Assembly (NCBI RefSeq): GCF_001541315.1
Contig: NZ_LMVK01000001.1
Span: forward strand, 372,001-436,000
Length of the DNA: 64,000 nucleotides
Direction: 5' to 3'
DNA from: Agrobacterium tumefaciens str. B6
GTDB taxonomy: Bacteria > Pseudomonadota > Alphaproteobacteria > Rhizobiales > Rhizobiaceae
Shown here: positions 1-8,865 of the stretch, in pieces
Layout: the number at the start of each line of letters is the position of its first letter
How positions within the stretch are numbered: the stretch's first letter is position 1
Position numbers and translations under genes: made by a program
The notes under the pieces: model-generated
Databases searched by the model: none
The model's input: only the letters and a program-made list of their open reading frames with translations
Told to the model about the DNA's origin: nothing

Positions 1-1038
1 ATAGGTGAGGGCTTTGGGTTTCGTGCGCGGCAGGGAAGGCGGCACCCTGACAACCTCTATATGTGGGCCGGGGTTTATCCGCCGGATCGCCTCGATCGTT
101 GCGTCGTCGTCAGCCTCGCAGACAAGCTTGATGTCCAGTCGGGATCTGGGCCAGTCCAGACGTTCCAATGCGCCGATGAGCTGCCCGACGACGGCCTCTT
201 CTCGATAAAGCGCCACCAGAACGGTATAGACAGGCGGTTCGTTTTCCTGCCGAGGAAGCGAGACAGCACCGTTTTCCGTGGGTGCATGGACGAGGGCGAA
301 CAGCCTGAAAAGCAGGGTAAAGAGGTAAAGAAGCGTCAGGGTAACATGCAGATAGGCAAATGCCGCTTCCGTATAAAACAGCAGCGATAGAATGAGCAGG
401 GTAACGAGAACGCCACTGCAGAAACCCTGCTGGCCGTGCAGCGTGATCCTGGCGGAATGGTGTGGCGCCGTATTGAAAAGCCGCTGCTGGGTTTCCGCCA
501 GGCGGCGGGCCTCGCCCGCTTTCCAGATTGCGTTGCGCATGGCTTGCGGTGTGGTTACGGCAAATTCGTCGAGAAGACGCGGGCGCTGATCCAGCATGTT
601 TTTCAGAGACGCCATCCGCGCCAGTTCCGGCACGATCAGCAGCGTCGGCGTGCCGTGTAGCGGTGTCAGCCGCAGCAACCTTGGTTCGGCAAGTTGAGTG
701 TCCAGTCGGTTCAGGTCCACCACCCGGCCCGGGCTTATTTCCGGAAGAAATGGCAACCGCAGCAATCTGGCGAAAGCGCTGAAATAGGCATCCGCCGTTA
801 CGAGACTGCTTGCCAGCAATTCGTCTTCTACAGTCGAGCCATTTTCCAGCGCCCGCTGTTCGAATGCCTCGATATAGGGCTTGCCAAATCCCAGCGAAGA
901 GAGAAAGCGGGCTTGTTCGGCCTGGTCCTGTTCGGAAGCGGCCCAAAGCGGATCATCGCTGGTACGGGAAAATGCAATTTTTCGTGTCGCCGGCGTCGTA
1001 CAAAACGAATCTCGTGTATATTGCCTAAAATAATCCAT
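1..1038 (-). CDS. Membrane glycosyltransferase family 2 (partial; C-terminal part beyond left edge)
   Basis: An open frame of 346 codons runs from ATG at 1038 off the left edge without a stop. Residues about 60-170 resemble the T2SSE N-terminal domain (GSPII_E_N type) found in front of some bacterial GT2 enzymes. Two hydrophobic segments follow at about 205-255. The GT2 fold starts near residue 272 (VALYREEAVVGQLIGALE), with an EADDD nucleotide-binding acidic motif. The enzyme should polymerise or transfer sugars at the inner membrane. The flippase, ligase and deacetylase genes to its right suggest a surface polysaccharide. The polymer is not identifiable. The catalytic QxxRW region lies outside the window. 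Confidence 0.85.
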   Translation of the reverse strand, partial: MDYFRQYTRDSFCTTPATRKIAFSRTSDDPLWAASEQDQAEQARFLSSLGFGKPYIEAFEQRALENGSTVEDELLASSLVTADAYFSAFARLLRLPFLPEISPGRVVDLNRLDTQLAEPRLLRLTPLHGTPTLLIVPELARMASLKNMLDQRPRLLDEFAVTTPQAMRNAIWKAGEARRLAETQQRLFNTAPHHSARITLHGQQGFCSGVLVTLLILSLLFYTEAAFAYLHVTLTLLYLFTLLFRLFALVHAPTENGAVSLPRQENEPPVYTVLVALYREEAVVGQLIGALERLDWPRSRLDIKLVCEADDDATIEAIRRINPGPHIEVVRVPPSLPRTKPKALTY

Positions 1039-1091
1039 GCATCGCCGCCGCCGTCATGGTGCCGCCCCACTTTCTGTCACGGATAGTATAG

Positions 1092-1970
1092 ATGAGAATG
1101 ACGAATGTAACGCGGAATATAGGTATCGGTTTTACTTTAGCTCTCGCTTTACAATTGACTGGTTTTATTGGTGAAGTTCGTGCGGAGGGATTGTCGGACG
1201 GAAACCGGATGCCGGTGTTGTTCGATGCGCAGGAGCGATTTCCGGGCGGCGACCTTTCTTCAGTTCCCCGCATCAGATTTCTGATGTCGGTCGATTTTCC
1301 GCCGTTCAATTTTACCGATCAGGAAGGCCGGCTTGCAGGTTTCCATGTCGATCTGGTGCGTGAAATCTGCGCCCAGTTGAAGGTCGAAAGCAAATGCCAG
1401 GTGCAGGCGCTGCCGTTTGACGAGCTGGAGGCGGCGCTTGAAATGGGGGAGGGCGAAGCGGTCATTTCCGGCCTCGCCACCACTGCCGATCTGCGCAAGA
1501 GTTTCACTTTCTCGCGGCCCTATCTGTTGATGCCTGCCCGTCTTGCGGTGAACAAGGCGGCGAAATTCACCGGCTCCGGCGCTGATGCGCTTTCTGGAAA
1601 GAAGGTGGGTGTGGTTGCCGGTTCTCGGCACGAACAGATGCTGAAAGCTTTCTTTCCAAAGGCCGCGGCCGAGGGTTTCGAGGGCTATGAACCCATGTAT
1701 GACGCGTTGAAGAAAGGCAAGGTGGACGCCATCCTCGCCGACGGTCTGCGCCTGCCTTTCTGGGTTTCGGGAAGCGCGTCCGAAGGCTGCTGCGCGCTCT
1801 TCGGTGGTCCCTATATGTCCGACAGGTTTCTCGGCGAAGGCCTGTCCATCATGACCGTCGATCCCGACAACGTGCTTGTTCCGGCTTTCGATCAGGCGCT
1901 GGCGGCCCTTTCCCGCAACGGCCGGCTGGAAGAAATATACCGGCGTTATTTCCCTTACGGGCTCTATTAG
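1092..1970 (+). CDS. Periplasmic substrate-binding protein, amino-acid ABC type (SBP_bac_3)
   Basis: A 292-residue protein with a Sec signal peptide (residues 1-31, cleavage probably after VRA). It has the family-3 solute-binding fold: the first strand reads FLMSVDFPPFNF, followed by GFHVDLVREIC, and a late YRRYFPYG near the C-terminus. Such proteins capture polar amino acids or opines for an ABC importer. No permease or ATPase gene is adjacent, so it is an orphan. It may serve a transporter encoded elsewhere or act as a sensor. It starts 53 bp from the divergent glycosyltransferase, so their promoters must share that gap. Several ATGs lie close together (1092, 1098, 1104) and the first is used here. 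Confidence 0.85.
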   Translation: MRMTNVTRNIGIGFTLALALQLTGFIGEVRAEGLSDGNRMPVLFDAQERFPGGDLSSVPRIRFLMSVDFPPFNFTDQEGRLAGFHVDLVREICAQLKVESKCQVQALPFDELEAALEMGEGEAVISGLATTADLRKSFTFSRPYLLMPARLAVNKAAKFTGSGADALSGKKVGVVAGSRHEQMLKAFFPKAAAEGFEGYEPMYDALKKGKVDAILADGLRLPFWVSGSASEGCCALFGGPYMSDRFLGEGLSIMTVDPDNVLVPAFDQALAALSRNGRLEEIYRRYFPYGLY

Positions 1971-2007
1971 AGAGAGCCGGCCACCAGATCGGTTCTGACG
2001 CCAGCTC

Positions 2008-3312
2008 TTATTTGGCCGGCGCGAAAACCTCTTCGTTTCGGCGCAGGCGCAGCAGCGCGATCCACACGGCGGCGGCGATGGCGGTTTCCACCATGAAATA
2101 GCTGCCGATCGTTCCCGAAATGCTGAAGGACCAGGTGAAGAAGGCGACGACGACGGAGCCGATGAGATTGCCGCTGTTCCAGATCTTCGCGCGAATATCC
2201 TGCCGTCCGGATGCGCCCAGCGCCTCAAGCGCGGTGGCGGCAACGGCCATGGGCAGAACCGCCCAGCAAAGCACGCGGGTGATGACGGGCAGCGAGACAT
2301 ATTCATCGCCGAACAAAAGCGGCAGGAAGGGTGCGATGATGAAAATGACGAGCGCACTGCCGGTCGCGATGAAAAGTGCAGCCTTCAGCACATTATAGGC
2401 GCGTTCTATGGTCTTGGTGATGCCCTGCAGGGCGGCGGAGGCCGAACCCGGATAGATCAGCCGGTTGAGGGCCTCGACGGAGAGATAGGAACTGTCGAGA
2501 ATGCGCCGGGCGATGGAATAACTGCCCAGCACCTCGGCGCTGGCAATGGCGCCGAGAACGAGAATATCGGCATTGCCGCGCACGGCCTTGAACAGGAACT
2601 GGGTGGAGAACAGGATGCCGATGCGGATTTCCTCGCGCACGATGCGGAACACCGGGCGGCCGAGTCTCGCGATCGCCTTCACCGAAATCATGGCCGCAAT
2701 CGTGTGGGCTGCGAGGTTCCACAGTGCCCAGGCCTCCACGGTTTCCACCTTGAAGATGAGGCAGGCGACCACTGCGGCAATGGTGCGGGCGACGGCAAAC
2801 ATCACTTCCAGCTTGTTGGCGGAGGCGAAGTCGGAATGGGCGATGAAGCTCTGCGTGGAAAGCGAGATGACTTTCAGGAGGACGAGGTTGGTGAACAGGA
2901 TCAGGAAGGTGGTGATCAGCGTGTGCAGCAGGGTTTCCGAGGTCGGGAAAAATACCGGGATCGTCACCATGCCGATGATTGTCAGCACCACGCCTGTCGC
3001 GGCGCTCAGGAGATAGCTGTGGCCGAGCATGACGGGAAACATGCTGCGATCCTGCGCGACGCGGCGGATCAGCGATTCCTGCGAACCGATACCGCAAATC
3101 TGGACACCGAGATTGGTGACGGCCGTGATGGAGGCGTAAAGCGCGAATTGTTCGACACCGAGATGGCGGGCAAGCAACGCGAAGGTCAAAAGCTGGGCGG
3201 CGCTGGACATGAGGAGCGCTCCGCCTGACGCCATGTAGGTCAATCCCAGTCTGACTAGATGGCCGAGCCGCGGCGTATTGAACGACACCTCATTCTCCAT
3301 GTTTTCCGGCAT
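2008..3312 (-). CDS. Polysaccharide flippase (Wzx/MATE-type membrane protein)
   Basis: A 434-residue protein with about twelve hydrophobic segments spread over its length (for example MASGGALLMSSAAQLLTFALL near the N-terminus), matching the Wzx/RfbX polysaccharide biosynthesis family (MOP superfamily). These proteins flip lipid-linked repeat units across the inner membrane. Its convergent neighbour is the binding protein. A ligase/polymerase gene starts divergently about 270 bp upstream. Together with the glycosyltransferase and deacetylase it makes a plausible export group. The substrate cannot be read from the sequence. A general flippase in another lipid pathway is the alternative. Confidence 0.88.
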   Translation of the reverse strand: MPENMENEVSFNTPRLGHLVRLGLTYMASGGALLMSSAAQLLTFALLARHLGVEQFALYASITAVTNLGVQICGIGSQESLIRRVAQDRSMFPVMLGHSYLLSAATGVVLTIIGMVTIPVFFPTSETLLHTLITTFLILFTNLVLLKVISLSTQSFIAHSDFASANKLEVMFAVARTIAAVVACLIFKVETVEAWALWNLAAHTIAAMISVKAIARLGRPVFRIVREEIRIGILFSTQFLFKAVRGNADILVLGAIASAEVLGSYSIARRILDSSYLSVEALNRLIYPGSASAALQGITKTIERAYNVLKAALFIATGSALVIFIIAPFLPLLFGDEYVSLPVITRVLCWAVLPMAVAATALEALGASGRQDIRAKIWNSGNLIGSVVVAFFTWSFSISGTIGSYFMVETAIAAAVWIALLRLRRNEEVFAPAK

Positions 3313-3586
3313 TGCCGGGGGGATTCAAAAATGACTGCGCTGTTTTTAAAATCTGGCGAACTGAAAAAGCCGCAACCGGCCAATAATGTGAAGGTCCGCG
3401 ACCCGAATGAATGGCAGTTTATCCTGTCTTATCCCTCTTGAGGTAAGAGAGGGTTAAAGCAATTGCATAATAATGACGATAATGACTGTTTATGGTTATT
3501 TGGACATGGCCCTCTTTCAGAAGGGTTTCGTTGTTCGTCACGAGGCAGGCCAATGATCCGATCATCCATATCAGGTGCAGGCGACC

Positions 3587-4882
3587 ATGCCGCGTTTGGC
3601 TGATACGCAGCCCATTTCTGCACAGGGCAGCGCCATATCACTTGCCGGCGGCCGGCGCGACGCGATTTTTTTCGTCGCCACCATGCTCTATATCTGGATT
3701 TCCGTCGCCCCTTTCGAAAATCTGGCAGCGCCGCCGGTGCCGCACGCCGCCGCAAACCAGCTGACCGGCCTCGTGATCGCATTGATCCTCGGCGTTTTTG
3801 CGCTGCGCCACCGCCTGACGGGGCTTCTGCTGCGGCCGCGACTGCCCATTCTGCTGCTGTTCTTCTGGCTGGCGATATGCTCCGTGGTTGGAACCCAGCC
3901 CGGCACGTCGCTGCAACGTCTGGTCTTCACGGCGCTCCTGTGCTTCATCACCAGCGTTCTCGTCGTCATGCCGCGCGACCGGCGGCAGTTCGACCGGATG
4001 ATGGCCATTTTCGCCATCATTCTCCTGGCGCTGTGCTATCTGGGGGTGATCTTCCTCAGCTCGCGCTCGATCCATCAGCCCTATGATCTCGATGAGAAAG
4101 CGCTCGCGGGAGACTGGCGCGGCATTTTCAACCACAAGAACGCCGCCGCTCCGGCCATGATCATTCTTTTCATGATCGGGCTTTACCTGCGTAACGCCTG
4201 GTCGACGCTGGGCGGCATCGCCATCACGCTGCTGGCCGGTTTCTTCCTGTGGAAGACCAATGGAAAAACCGCGGCCATGCTTTTGCCGGTCACCTTGGCG
4301 CTGATCTGGGTCATGGAAAGGCATGCCCACCGCACGCTGTTGATGATCGGCGGTCTTCTCGCCTTCATCAACATATCCGCGGTTGGCTCCACTTATTTCC
4401 CGAGCATACAGAATTTTGTCGAAAGCCTGGGCATCGATTCCACCTTCACCGGCCGCACGGACATATGGCGGCTGTCCTTCGACACTTTTGCGCAATCGCC
4501 GATCTTCGGGCCGGGGTTCCAGGCATTCTGGGCGAGCGACCGGCTCCTGTCGCAGGCCGATATAGCTGGCACCTGGGCCGTTACAGCCTTCCATGCCCAT
4601 AATGGCTATATCGAAAGCCTGCTGAATGGCGGCTTGCCGGCCTTCATTCTCACCGTCATCTGGCTGGTCATCATCCCCGCGAACGATTTCCGCACTGCGG
4701 TGGACAAGGGTACGGATCCGGGCCTGACCCGACTTTTTGCGCGAATTTGGGTGTATGCGTTACTTTCTTCGTGTCTTGAGAGTAATTTCTTTACCGGAAC
4801 CGGGCCTATCTGGTCTTCTCTGCTGATCGCAATCTATTGTTTGAGGCATCAGGCTTACGACATACTTGAACAGGGGCAGTAA
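3587..4882 (+). CDS. O-antigen ligase / Wzy-like polymerase
   Basis: A membrane protein of about 431 residues with 10-12 hydrophobic segments. It carries the Wzy_C (PF04932) signature: a large periplasmic loop with GRTDIWR, then FGPGFQAFW and AHNGYIESLLNGG. The histidine in AHNGYIE is typical of this family. It would polymerise or ligate undecaprenyl-linked glycan in the periplasm. ATG at 3587 is preferred because an AGG lies 6-8 bases upstream. GTG at 3575 in the same frame would add four residues. The deacetylase gene follows after 26 bp, so the two are probably one operon. Confidence 0.86.
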   Translation: MPRLADTQPISAQGSAISLAGGRRDAIFFVATMLYIWISVAPFENLAAPPVPHAAANQLTGLVIALILGVFALRHRLTGLLLRPRLPILLLFFWLAICSVVGTQPGTSLQRLVFTALLCFITSVLVVMPRDRRQFDRMMAIFAIILLALCYLGVIFLSSRSIHQPYDLDEKALAGDWRGIFNHKNAAAPAMIILFMIGLYLRNAWSTLGGIAITLLAGFFLWKTNGKTAAMLLPVTLALIWVMERHAHRTLLMIGGLLAFINISAVGSTYFPSIQNFVESLGIDSTFTGRTDIWRLSFDTFAQSPIFGPGFQAFWASDRLLSQADIAGTWAVTAFHAHNGYIESLLNGGLPAFILTVIWLVIIPANDFRTAVDKGTDPGLTRLFARIWVYALLSSCLESNFFTGTGPIWSSLLIAIYCLRHQAYDILEQGQ

Positions 4883-4908
4883 TTTGCAGACAGGCCGGGG
4901 GGCTTTGT

Positions 4909-5661
4909 ATGACGCAAAAAATCGGGACTTTTGCAGACCGGATCAATAACCGGCTGGTGCGCTATTTTCCGGGACCGGCGGCGCGGATCGAAACATCCGA
5001 ACCGATCGTGTCCTTCACATTCGACGATGTGCCGGCAAGTGCCTGGACGGCGGGTGCACGCATTCTGGAAAACGAGGGCGTCTGCGGGACGTTTTATATC
5101 GCCGGCGTGTTCATCGACAAATACGATGAACAACAGCAGATGATTTCCACGAAAGGCTGTTCGGAACTGGCAGCGGCCGGCCATGAACTTGCCTGCCACA
5201 CCTTTTCCCATCGCAAACTTTCGAGCATTTCACGACGGGGGCTCGAGGCGGACCTCGATCGTAATGACACCGTGCTCGGATCATTCGATGGAGGCCGCCA
5301 CGGGCGTAATTTCTCCGTTCCCTTCGGCATGGCCTCACCGGTCATGCAGCCGCTGCTGCGGCGCCGGTTCAGGACTGCGCGCGGCATCATGCCTGGCATC
5401 AACAGGGGCAGCGTCGACCCGTATAATCTTGCCGCAGTCGAGTTGCGTGCGGATCAGAACTACCTCGACGCCGCCGACCACTGGCTGGAAGATGTTTTGC
5501 AAAAAGGCGGCTGGCTCATCATCTTCACCCATGATGTTTCGCGCACACCAAGCTTTTACGGTTGTCCTGAAGACAGATTTCAGAGCCTCGTCCGCAGGGC
5601 GGTATCCGGTGGTGCGAAGATCATGACGGTCGATGCCGCGGCAACGGCGCTCGGCCTGTAG
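4909..5661 (+). CDS. Polysaccharide deacetylase (NodB homology domain)
   Basis: A 250-residue NodB-type carbohydrate esterase 4. Motif 1 is visible as TFDDVP near residue 40. Motif 2 is HTFSH (zinc-binding histidines), motif 3 is RNFSVPFG, and the late catalytic histidine sits in IIFTHDV. No signal peptide is obvious, so it may act in the cytoplasm or leave by another route. It would remove acetyl groups from N-acetyl- or O-acetyl-sugars. It follows the ligase/polymerase gene by 26 bp and has a GGGGG ribosome site. Its position suggests modification of the same polysaccharide. Motif 1 has DDVP rather than the commoner DDG. Confidence 0.9.
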   Translation: MTQKIGTFADRINNRLVRYFPGPAARIETSEPIVSFTFDDVPASAWTAGARILENEGVCGTFYIAGVFIDKYDEQQQMISTKGCSELAAAGHELACHTFSHRKLSSISRRGLEADLDRNDTVLGSFDGGRHGRNFSVPFGMASPVMQPLLRRRFRTARGIMPGINRGSVDPYNLAAVELRADQNYLDAADHWLEDVLQKGGWLIIFTHDVSRTPSFYGCPEDRFQSLVRRAVSGGAKIMTVDAAATALGL

Positions 5662-5729
5662 AGGAAATTCTCGGCGCGTTTCCCGAGCTGCAACGGCTGA
5701 AACGGCAGGCCCGTGTCCGCAATTGCGGG

Positions 5730-6380
5730 CTACTGGCTGGCCCAGATGATGCGGGCAATCCACTCCACATCGGCCATGTCGAAGCTGCGGTTGGGATGTT
5801 CCGGGTTGAGCGAAAGAAGCTCGATGTTCTTGGGGCTTTGCCGCGCCAGCACCTTGGCCATCACTTCGCCGTCGCGGCTTTTCAGCACCACGCGGTCACC
5901 GCGCCGCACCTGTGCGCCCGGCTCCACGATGAGGATGTCGCCGTCACGGTAAAGCGGCATCATGCTCTCGCCCTGTACTTCCAGCGCATAGACGCCCTGT
6001 TTGCGCTCGGGAGAGGAGGGGAATTCTACCACATCCCAGCCCTGACCGGCCGGAAAACCGCCATCATCGAAAAAGCCGCCGGAGCCTGCCTGGGCGAAAC
6101 CGAGCAGGGGAATGGCGTTGTCCGCGCCCGAAGGCTGCATCGTCTGCGCCCTGCCGAAAGCATAACCGAAAAACTGGTCGACGCTTGCCCCCGTCGCTTC
6201 CAGCACCTTGGAGACGGATTCCGTCGAAGGCCAGCGTTTGCGGCCATCCGGCCCGAAACGTTTCGATTTGTTGAACGAGGTGGGATCGAGACCGGCGCGC
6301 TTCGCCAATGCCGAAGGCGTCAGCTGATGGCGTTTAGCAAGCGTATCGATGGCGCTCCAGATCGTCTCGTGTGAAAGCAT
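5730..6380 (-). CDS. Phage-type repressor with XRE HTH and S24 (LexA-like) autoprotease domain
   Basis: A 216-residue protein. The N-terminal helix-turn-helix (about residues 5-70) includes LTPSALAKRAGLDPTSFNKS. A LexA/CI-type S24 peptidase domain follows. An Ala-Gly cleavage site is visible in FAQAGSGGF, the catalytic serine in QGESMMPL and the lysine in EVMAKVLA. Proteins like this cleave themselves when RecA is activated and derepress their targets. There is no prophage around it, so it is a stand-alone chromosomal regulator. No alphaproteobacterial LexA box (GTTC-N7-GTTC) was noticed near it. Its targets are unknown. Confidence 0.88.
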   Translation of the reverse strand: MLSHETIWSAIDTLAKRHQLTPSALAKRAGLDPTSFNKSKRFGPDGRKRWPSTESVSKVLEATGASVDQFFGYAFGRAQTMQPSGADNAIPLLGFAQAGSGGFFDDGGFPAGQGWDVVEFPSSPERKQGVYALEVQGESMMPLYRDGDILIVEPGAQVRRGDRVVLKSRDGEVMAKVLARQSPKNIELLSLNPEHPNRSFDMADVEWIARIIWASQ

Positions 6381-6492
6381 GATAGAAAGCCCGCAAGTGG
6401 AGCCGATAGCGGAAAGCTCCTGTCGTATATTGACCGGAATCTAGACCATATCCGGTCAGGAGTAAAGCAAGGAAAGGAATAAAATCCTTGCT

Positions 6493-7143
6493 CTACGCCA
6501 CCATGGCCGACGTATTTATCTTGGCCAGCTGGATCACCGCCTGCGTGCGGCTGTCGACCTTGAGCTTCAGCAGGATCGCGGAGACATGCGCCTTGATGGT
6601 GGCTTCGGAAACATTGAGCTCATAGGCGATCTGCTTGTTCAGCAACCCTTCGGCCAGCATGCCCAGAACCCGGCTTTGCTGCGGCGTCAGTGTTCTGAGC
6701 CGGCCGATGAGATCGGCCACGTCAGGATCCTGTTCCTTATCGCCCTGATGACCTGCCGGTATCCAGACATCGCCCTCCAGAACCGCGCGGATGCCGTCTC
6801 TGATATCATCGATACCAGAGGACTTGGAAATGAAACCGGAAGCGCCAAGTTCGATGGACCGGCGAACCGTGGTCGCATCGTCCGTTGCCGAAACGATGAC
6901 GATCGGCAGGCTGGAAAATTCCGCCCTCAGGGCCATCAGGCCTGAAAATCCGCTGACCCCCGGCATGGCGAGGTCGAGCAGCATGAGATCGGCGTCGTTG
7001 CGCGCTGCGGCCGCACTTCGGGCAGCCTCGAAATCTCCGGCTTCAACAATGGTCTGCCGCCCGTCGAGGCCGGATACGGCCTGTTTCAGGGCGCCGCGAA
7101 AAAGCGGGTGGTCATCTGCTATGATAATGACAAGTTCCGACAT
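6493..7143 (-). CDS. NarL/LuxR-family response regulator
   Basis: A 216-residue two-component regulator. The receiver domain covers about residues 3-120, with acidic pair D10/D11, phosphorylation site D57 (LLDLAMPG) and conserved K107. A LuxR-type helix-turn-helix follows at about 150-210 (LTPQQSRVLGMLAEGLLNKQIA). A strong GGGAGGGGG ribosome site precedes the ATG at 7143. No histidine kinase gene is adjacent. The family as a whole often pairs with large hybrid kinases, and one such kinase without a neighbour regulator lies at 51.7-55.2 kb, but the link is only a suggestion. Confidence 0.92.
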   Translation of the reverse strand: MSELVIIIADDHPLFRGALKQAVSGLDGRQTIVEAGDFEAARSAAAARNDADLMLLDLAMPGVSGFSGLMALRAEFSSLPIVIVSATDDATTVRRSIELGASGFISKSSGIDDIRDGIRAVLEGDVWIPAGHQGDKEQDPDVADLIGRLRTLTPQQSRVLGMLAEGLLNKQIAYELNVSEATIKAHVSAILLKLKVDSRTQAVIQLAKINTSAMVA

Positions 7144-7395
7144 TCTGGCCCCCTCCCAAGGGCGTTATGCGGTTCTTTTTTGGGTACTGGCGCACTCCCA
7201 TTTGCCGGCGGTCGAACGCTTCCGGCTCCTTTGCCAAAGGTTGCGCCAATCGCTCCCGCATTACAAGGAAAAGCTTGTGGACAGGCGGTCTTTCAGGGCT
7301 TCCGTAATAAAAATGCCGTGGAAACTGTGGACAATTGCCATGCTTTGCGGCAAACCGCCCGGACAGGAAAGTGCTGGAAAGCCTTGGAGAGCCCC

Positions 7396-7749
7396 ATGCA
7401 GGAAACGCCCGCGATCATCTATAAAATCGTGCCGGAGACGTTGTGGAGTGCGGCCAGGGCGAAGGGCGTCTTCGAAGGCGCAGCCATCGATCTGACCGAT
7501 GGTTTCATTCATTTTTCAACGGCAAAACAGGTGACCGAGACCGCCGCACGGCATTTTTCCGGCCAGGTCGATCTGTTTCTGATTGCAGTCGATGGCGCGG
7601 CCCTTGGCGACAAGCTGGTCTATGAACCCTCCAGAGGCGGCGATCTTTTCCCGCATCTCTACGCGTCTCTTCCCTTGACCGCCGTGCTTTGGGAAACGCC
7701 GCTTTCACTCGGCCACGACGGCCAGCACCAGTTTCCGGAGATTTTGTGA
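7396..7749 (+). CDS. DUF952 family protein
   Basis: A 117-residue protein matching the DUF952 family (PF06108): an opening IIYKIVPETLW, a central DGFIHFSTAKQV, and RGGDLFPHLYASLPL near the C-terminus. The biochemical role of the family is not established. ATG at 7396 has a GGAG 8-11 bases upstream. Its stop overlaps the pyrD start by one base (TGATG), so the two are translationally coupled. The same order, DUF952 then pyrD, is common in rhizobia as far as I recall. Confidence 0.85.
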   Translation: MQETPAIIYKIVPETLWSAARAKGVFEGAAIDLTDGFIHFSTAKQVTETAARHFSGQVDLFLIAVDGAALGDKLVYEPSRGGDLFPHLYASLPLTAVLWETPLSLGHDGQHQFPEIL

Positions 7750-8840
7750 TGAGCGGATTATTTTCCTCTGTCGGCCGCAAGGGTTTGTTTCTCGTCGATC
7801 CGGAAAAGGCGCATGGCCTGTCCATCGCGGCGTTGAAAAGCGGCTTTCTGCCCACCTGCATGGTGCCGCACGATCCGCGTCTGCAGCAGACCGTGGCGGG
7901 TCTCGTGTTCCCCAATCCGCTCGGCATGGCGGCGGGTTACGACAAGAATGCGGAAGTGCCGGGGCCGCTTCTCCGGCTCGGTTTCGGCTTCACCGAAATC
8001 GGCACCGTCACGCCGAAGGCGCAATCCGGCAATCCCAAGCCGCGCATCTTCCGCCTGGTCGAAGATGAAGGTGTCATCAACCGCCTCGGCTTCAACAATG
8101 AAGGTCATGCCGCTGCGCTGGAGCGTCTGAAGCAGGCGCGTCTGCGCGGCATTGTCGGCGTCAATATCGGCGCCAACAAGGATAGCGAAGATCGCATCGC
8201 CGATTATGTGCAGGGCATCGAGGCCTTTTATTCGGTTGCGTCCTATTTCACCGTCAATATTTCCTCGCCCAATACGCCCGGTCTGCGCGACCTGCAGGCG
8301 CGCGAAAGCCTTGCCGCCCTTCTCACGGCGGTGCTGGAACGCCGCAAGGCGGAAGCCGAACGTTTCGGCAAACGCATTCCGGTCTTCCTCAAGATCGCGC
8401 CCGATCTGACCGAAGAGGGGCTGGATGATGTTGCCGAAGAGGCGCTGGCCCATGATCTCGACGGACTGATTGTCTCCAACACCACGCTCTCCCGCGAAGG
8501 CCTGCGCCCCGGTCCGCATAAGGGCGAGGCCGGCGGCCTGTCCGGCAAGCCGCTATTCGAGCTTTCCACCACGGTTCTCGCCAAGATGCGCCGTCGCGTC
8601 GGCGCCAATCTGCCGATTATCGGCGTTGGCGGTATTTCCTCCGCGGAAACGGCGCTGGAAAAGGTGAGGGCAGGGGCCGATCTCGTGCAGCTTTATTCCT
8701 GCATGGTCTATGAAGGTCCCGGCCTGCCATCGGCCATCGTCAAGGGACTGTCGAAGCTGGTCGCCCGCGAGGGCGTGGAGTCGATCCGTGAACTGCGCGA
8801 CAGCGCGGTGGATCGCTGGGCCGACCGTAAGCTCGGTTGA
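7749..8840 (+). CDS. pyrD: Dihydroorotate dehydrogenase (quinone), class 2
   Basis: A 363-residue class 2 enzyme of pyrimidine synthesis, which oxidises dihydroorotate to orotate with quinone and is bound to the inner membrane by its N-terminus. Visible motifs are the PLGMAAGYDKNAE flavin loop, GFTEIGTVTPK, NRLGFNNEG, the active-site loop with VNISSPNTPG (catalytic serine, as in class 2), and GVGGISSAETA for FMN phosphate. The N-terminal FLVDPEKAHGL is typical of class 2. ATG at 7749 overlaps the preceding stop, so translation is coupled to the DUF952 gene. Confidence 0.97.
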   Translation: MSGLFSSVGRKGLFLVDPEKAHGLSIAALKSGFLPTCMVPHDPRLQQTVAGLVFPNPLGMAAGYDKNAEVPGPLLRLGFGFTEIGTVTPKAQSGNPKPRIFRLVEDEGVINRLGFNNEGHAAALERLKQARLRGIVGVNIGANKDSEDRIADYVQGIEAFYSVASYFTVNISSPNTPGLRDLQARESLAALLTAVLERRKAEAERFGKRIPVFLKIAPDLTEEGLDDVAEEALAHDLDGLIVSNTTLSREGLRPGPHKGEAGGLSGKPLFELSTTVLAKMRRRVGANLPIIGVGGISSAETALEKVRAGADLVQLYSCMVYEGPGLPSAIVKGLSKLVAREGVESIRELRDSAVDRWADRKLG

Positions 8841-8865
8841 GTACGACCTGGGTGGGGTTTCTCTA

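Noticed and set aside
7276..7334. Two TGTGGACAG/TGTGGACAA words 50 bp apart, like weak DnaA boxes, upstream of the DUF952 gene.
   Set aside because: Each has a mismatch to the consensus and only two copies occur; not enough for an origin or a DnaA-regulated site.
7144..7395. Possible upstream extension of the DUF952 protein to 7108.
   Set aside because: The extra 96 residues have no family homology and overlap the divergent regulator; ATG at 7396 has the ribosome site.
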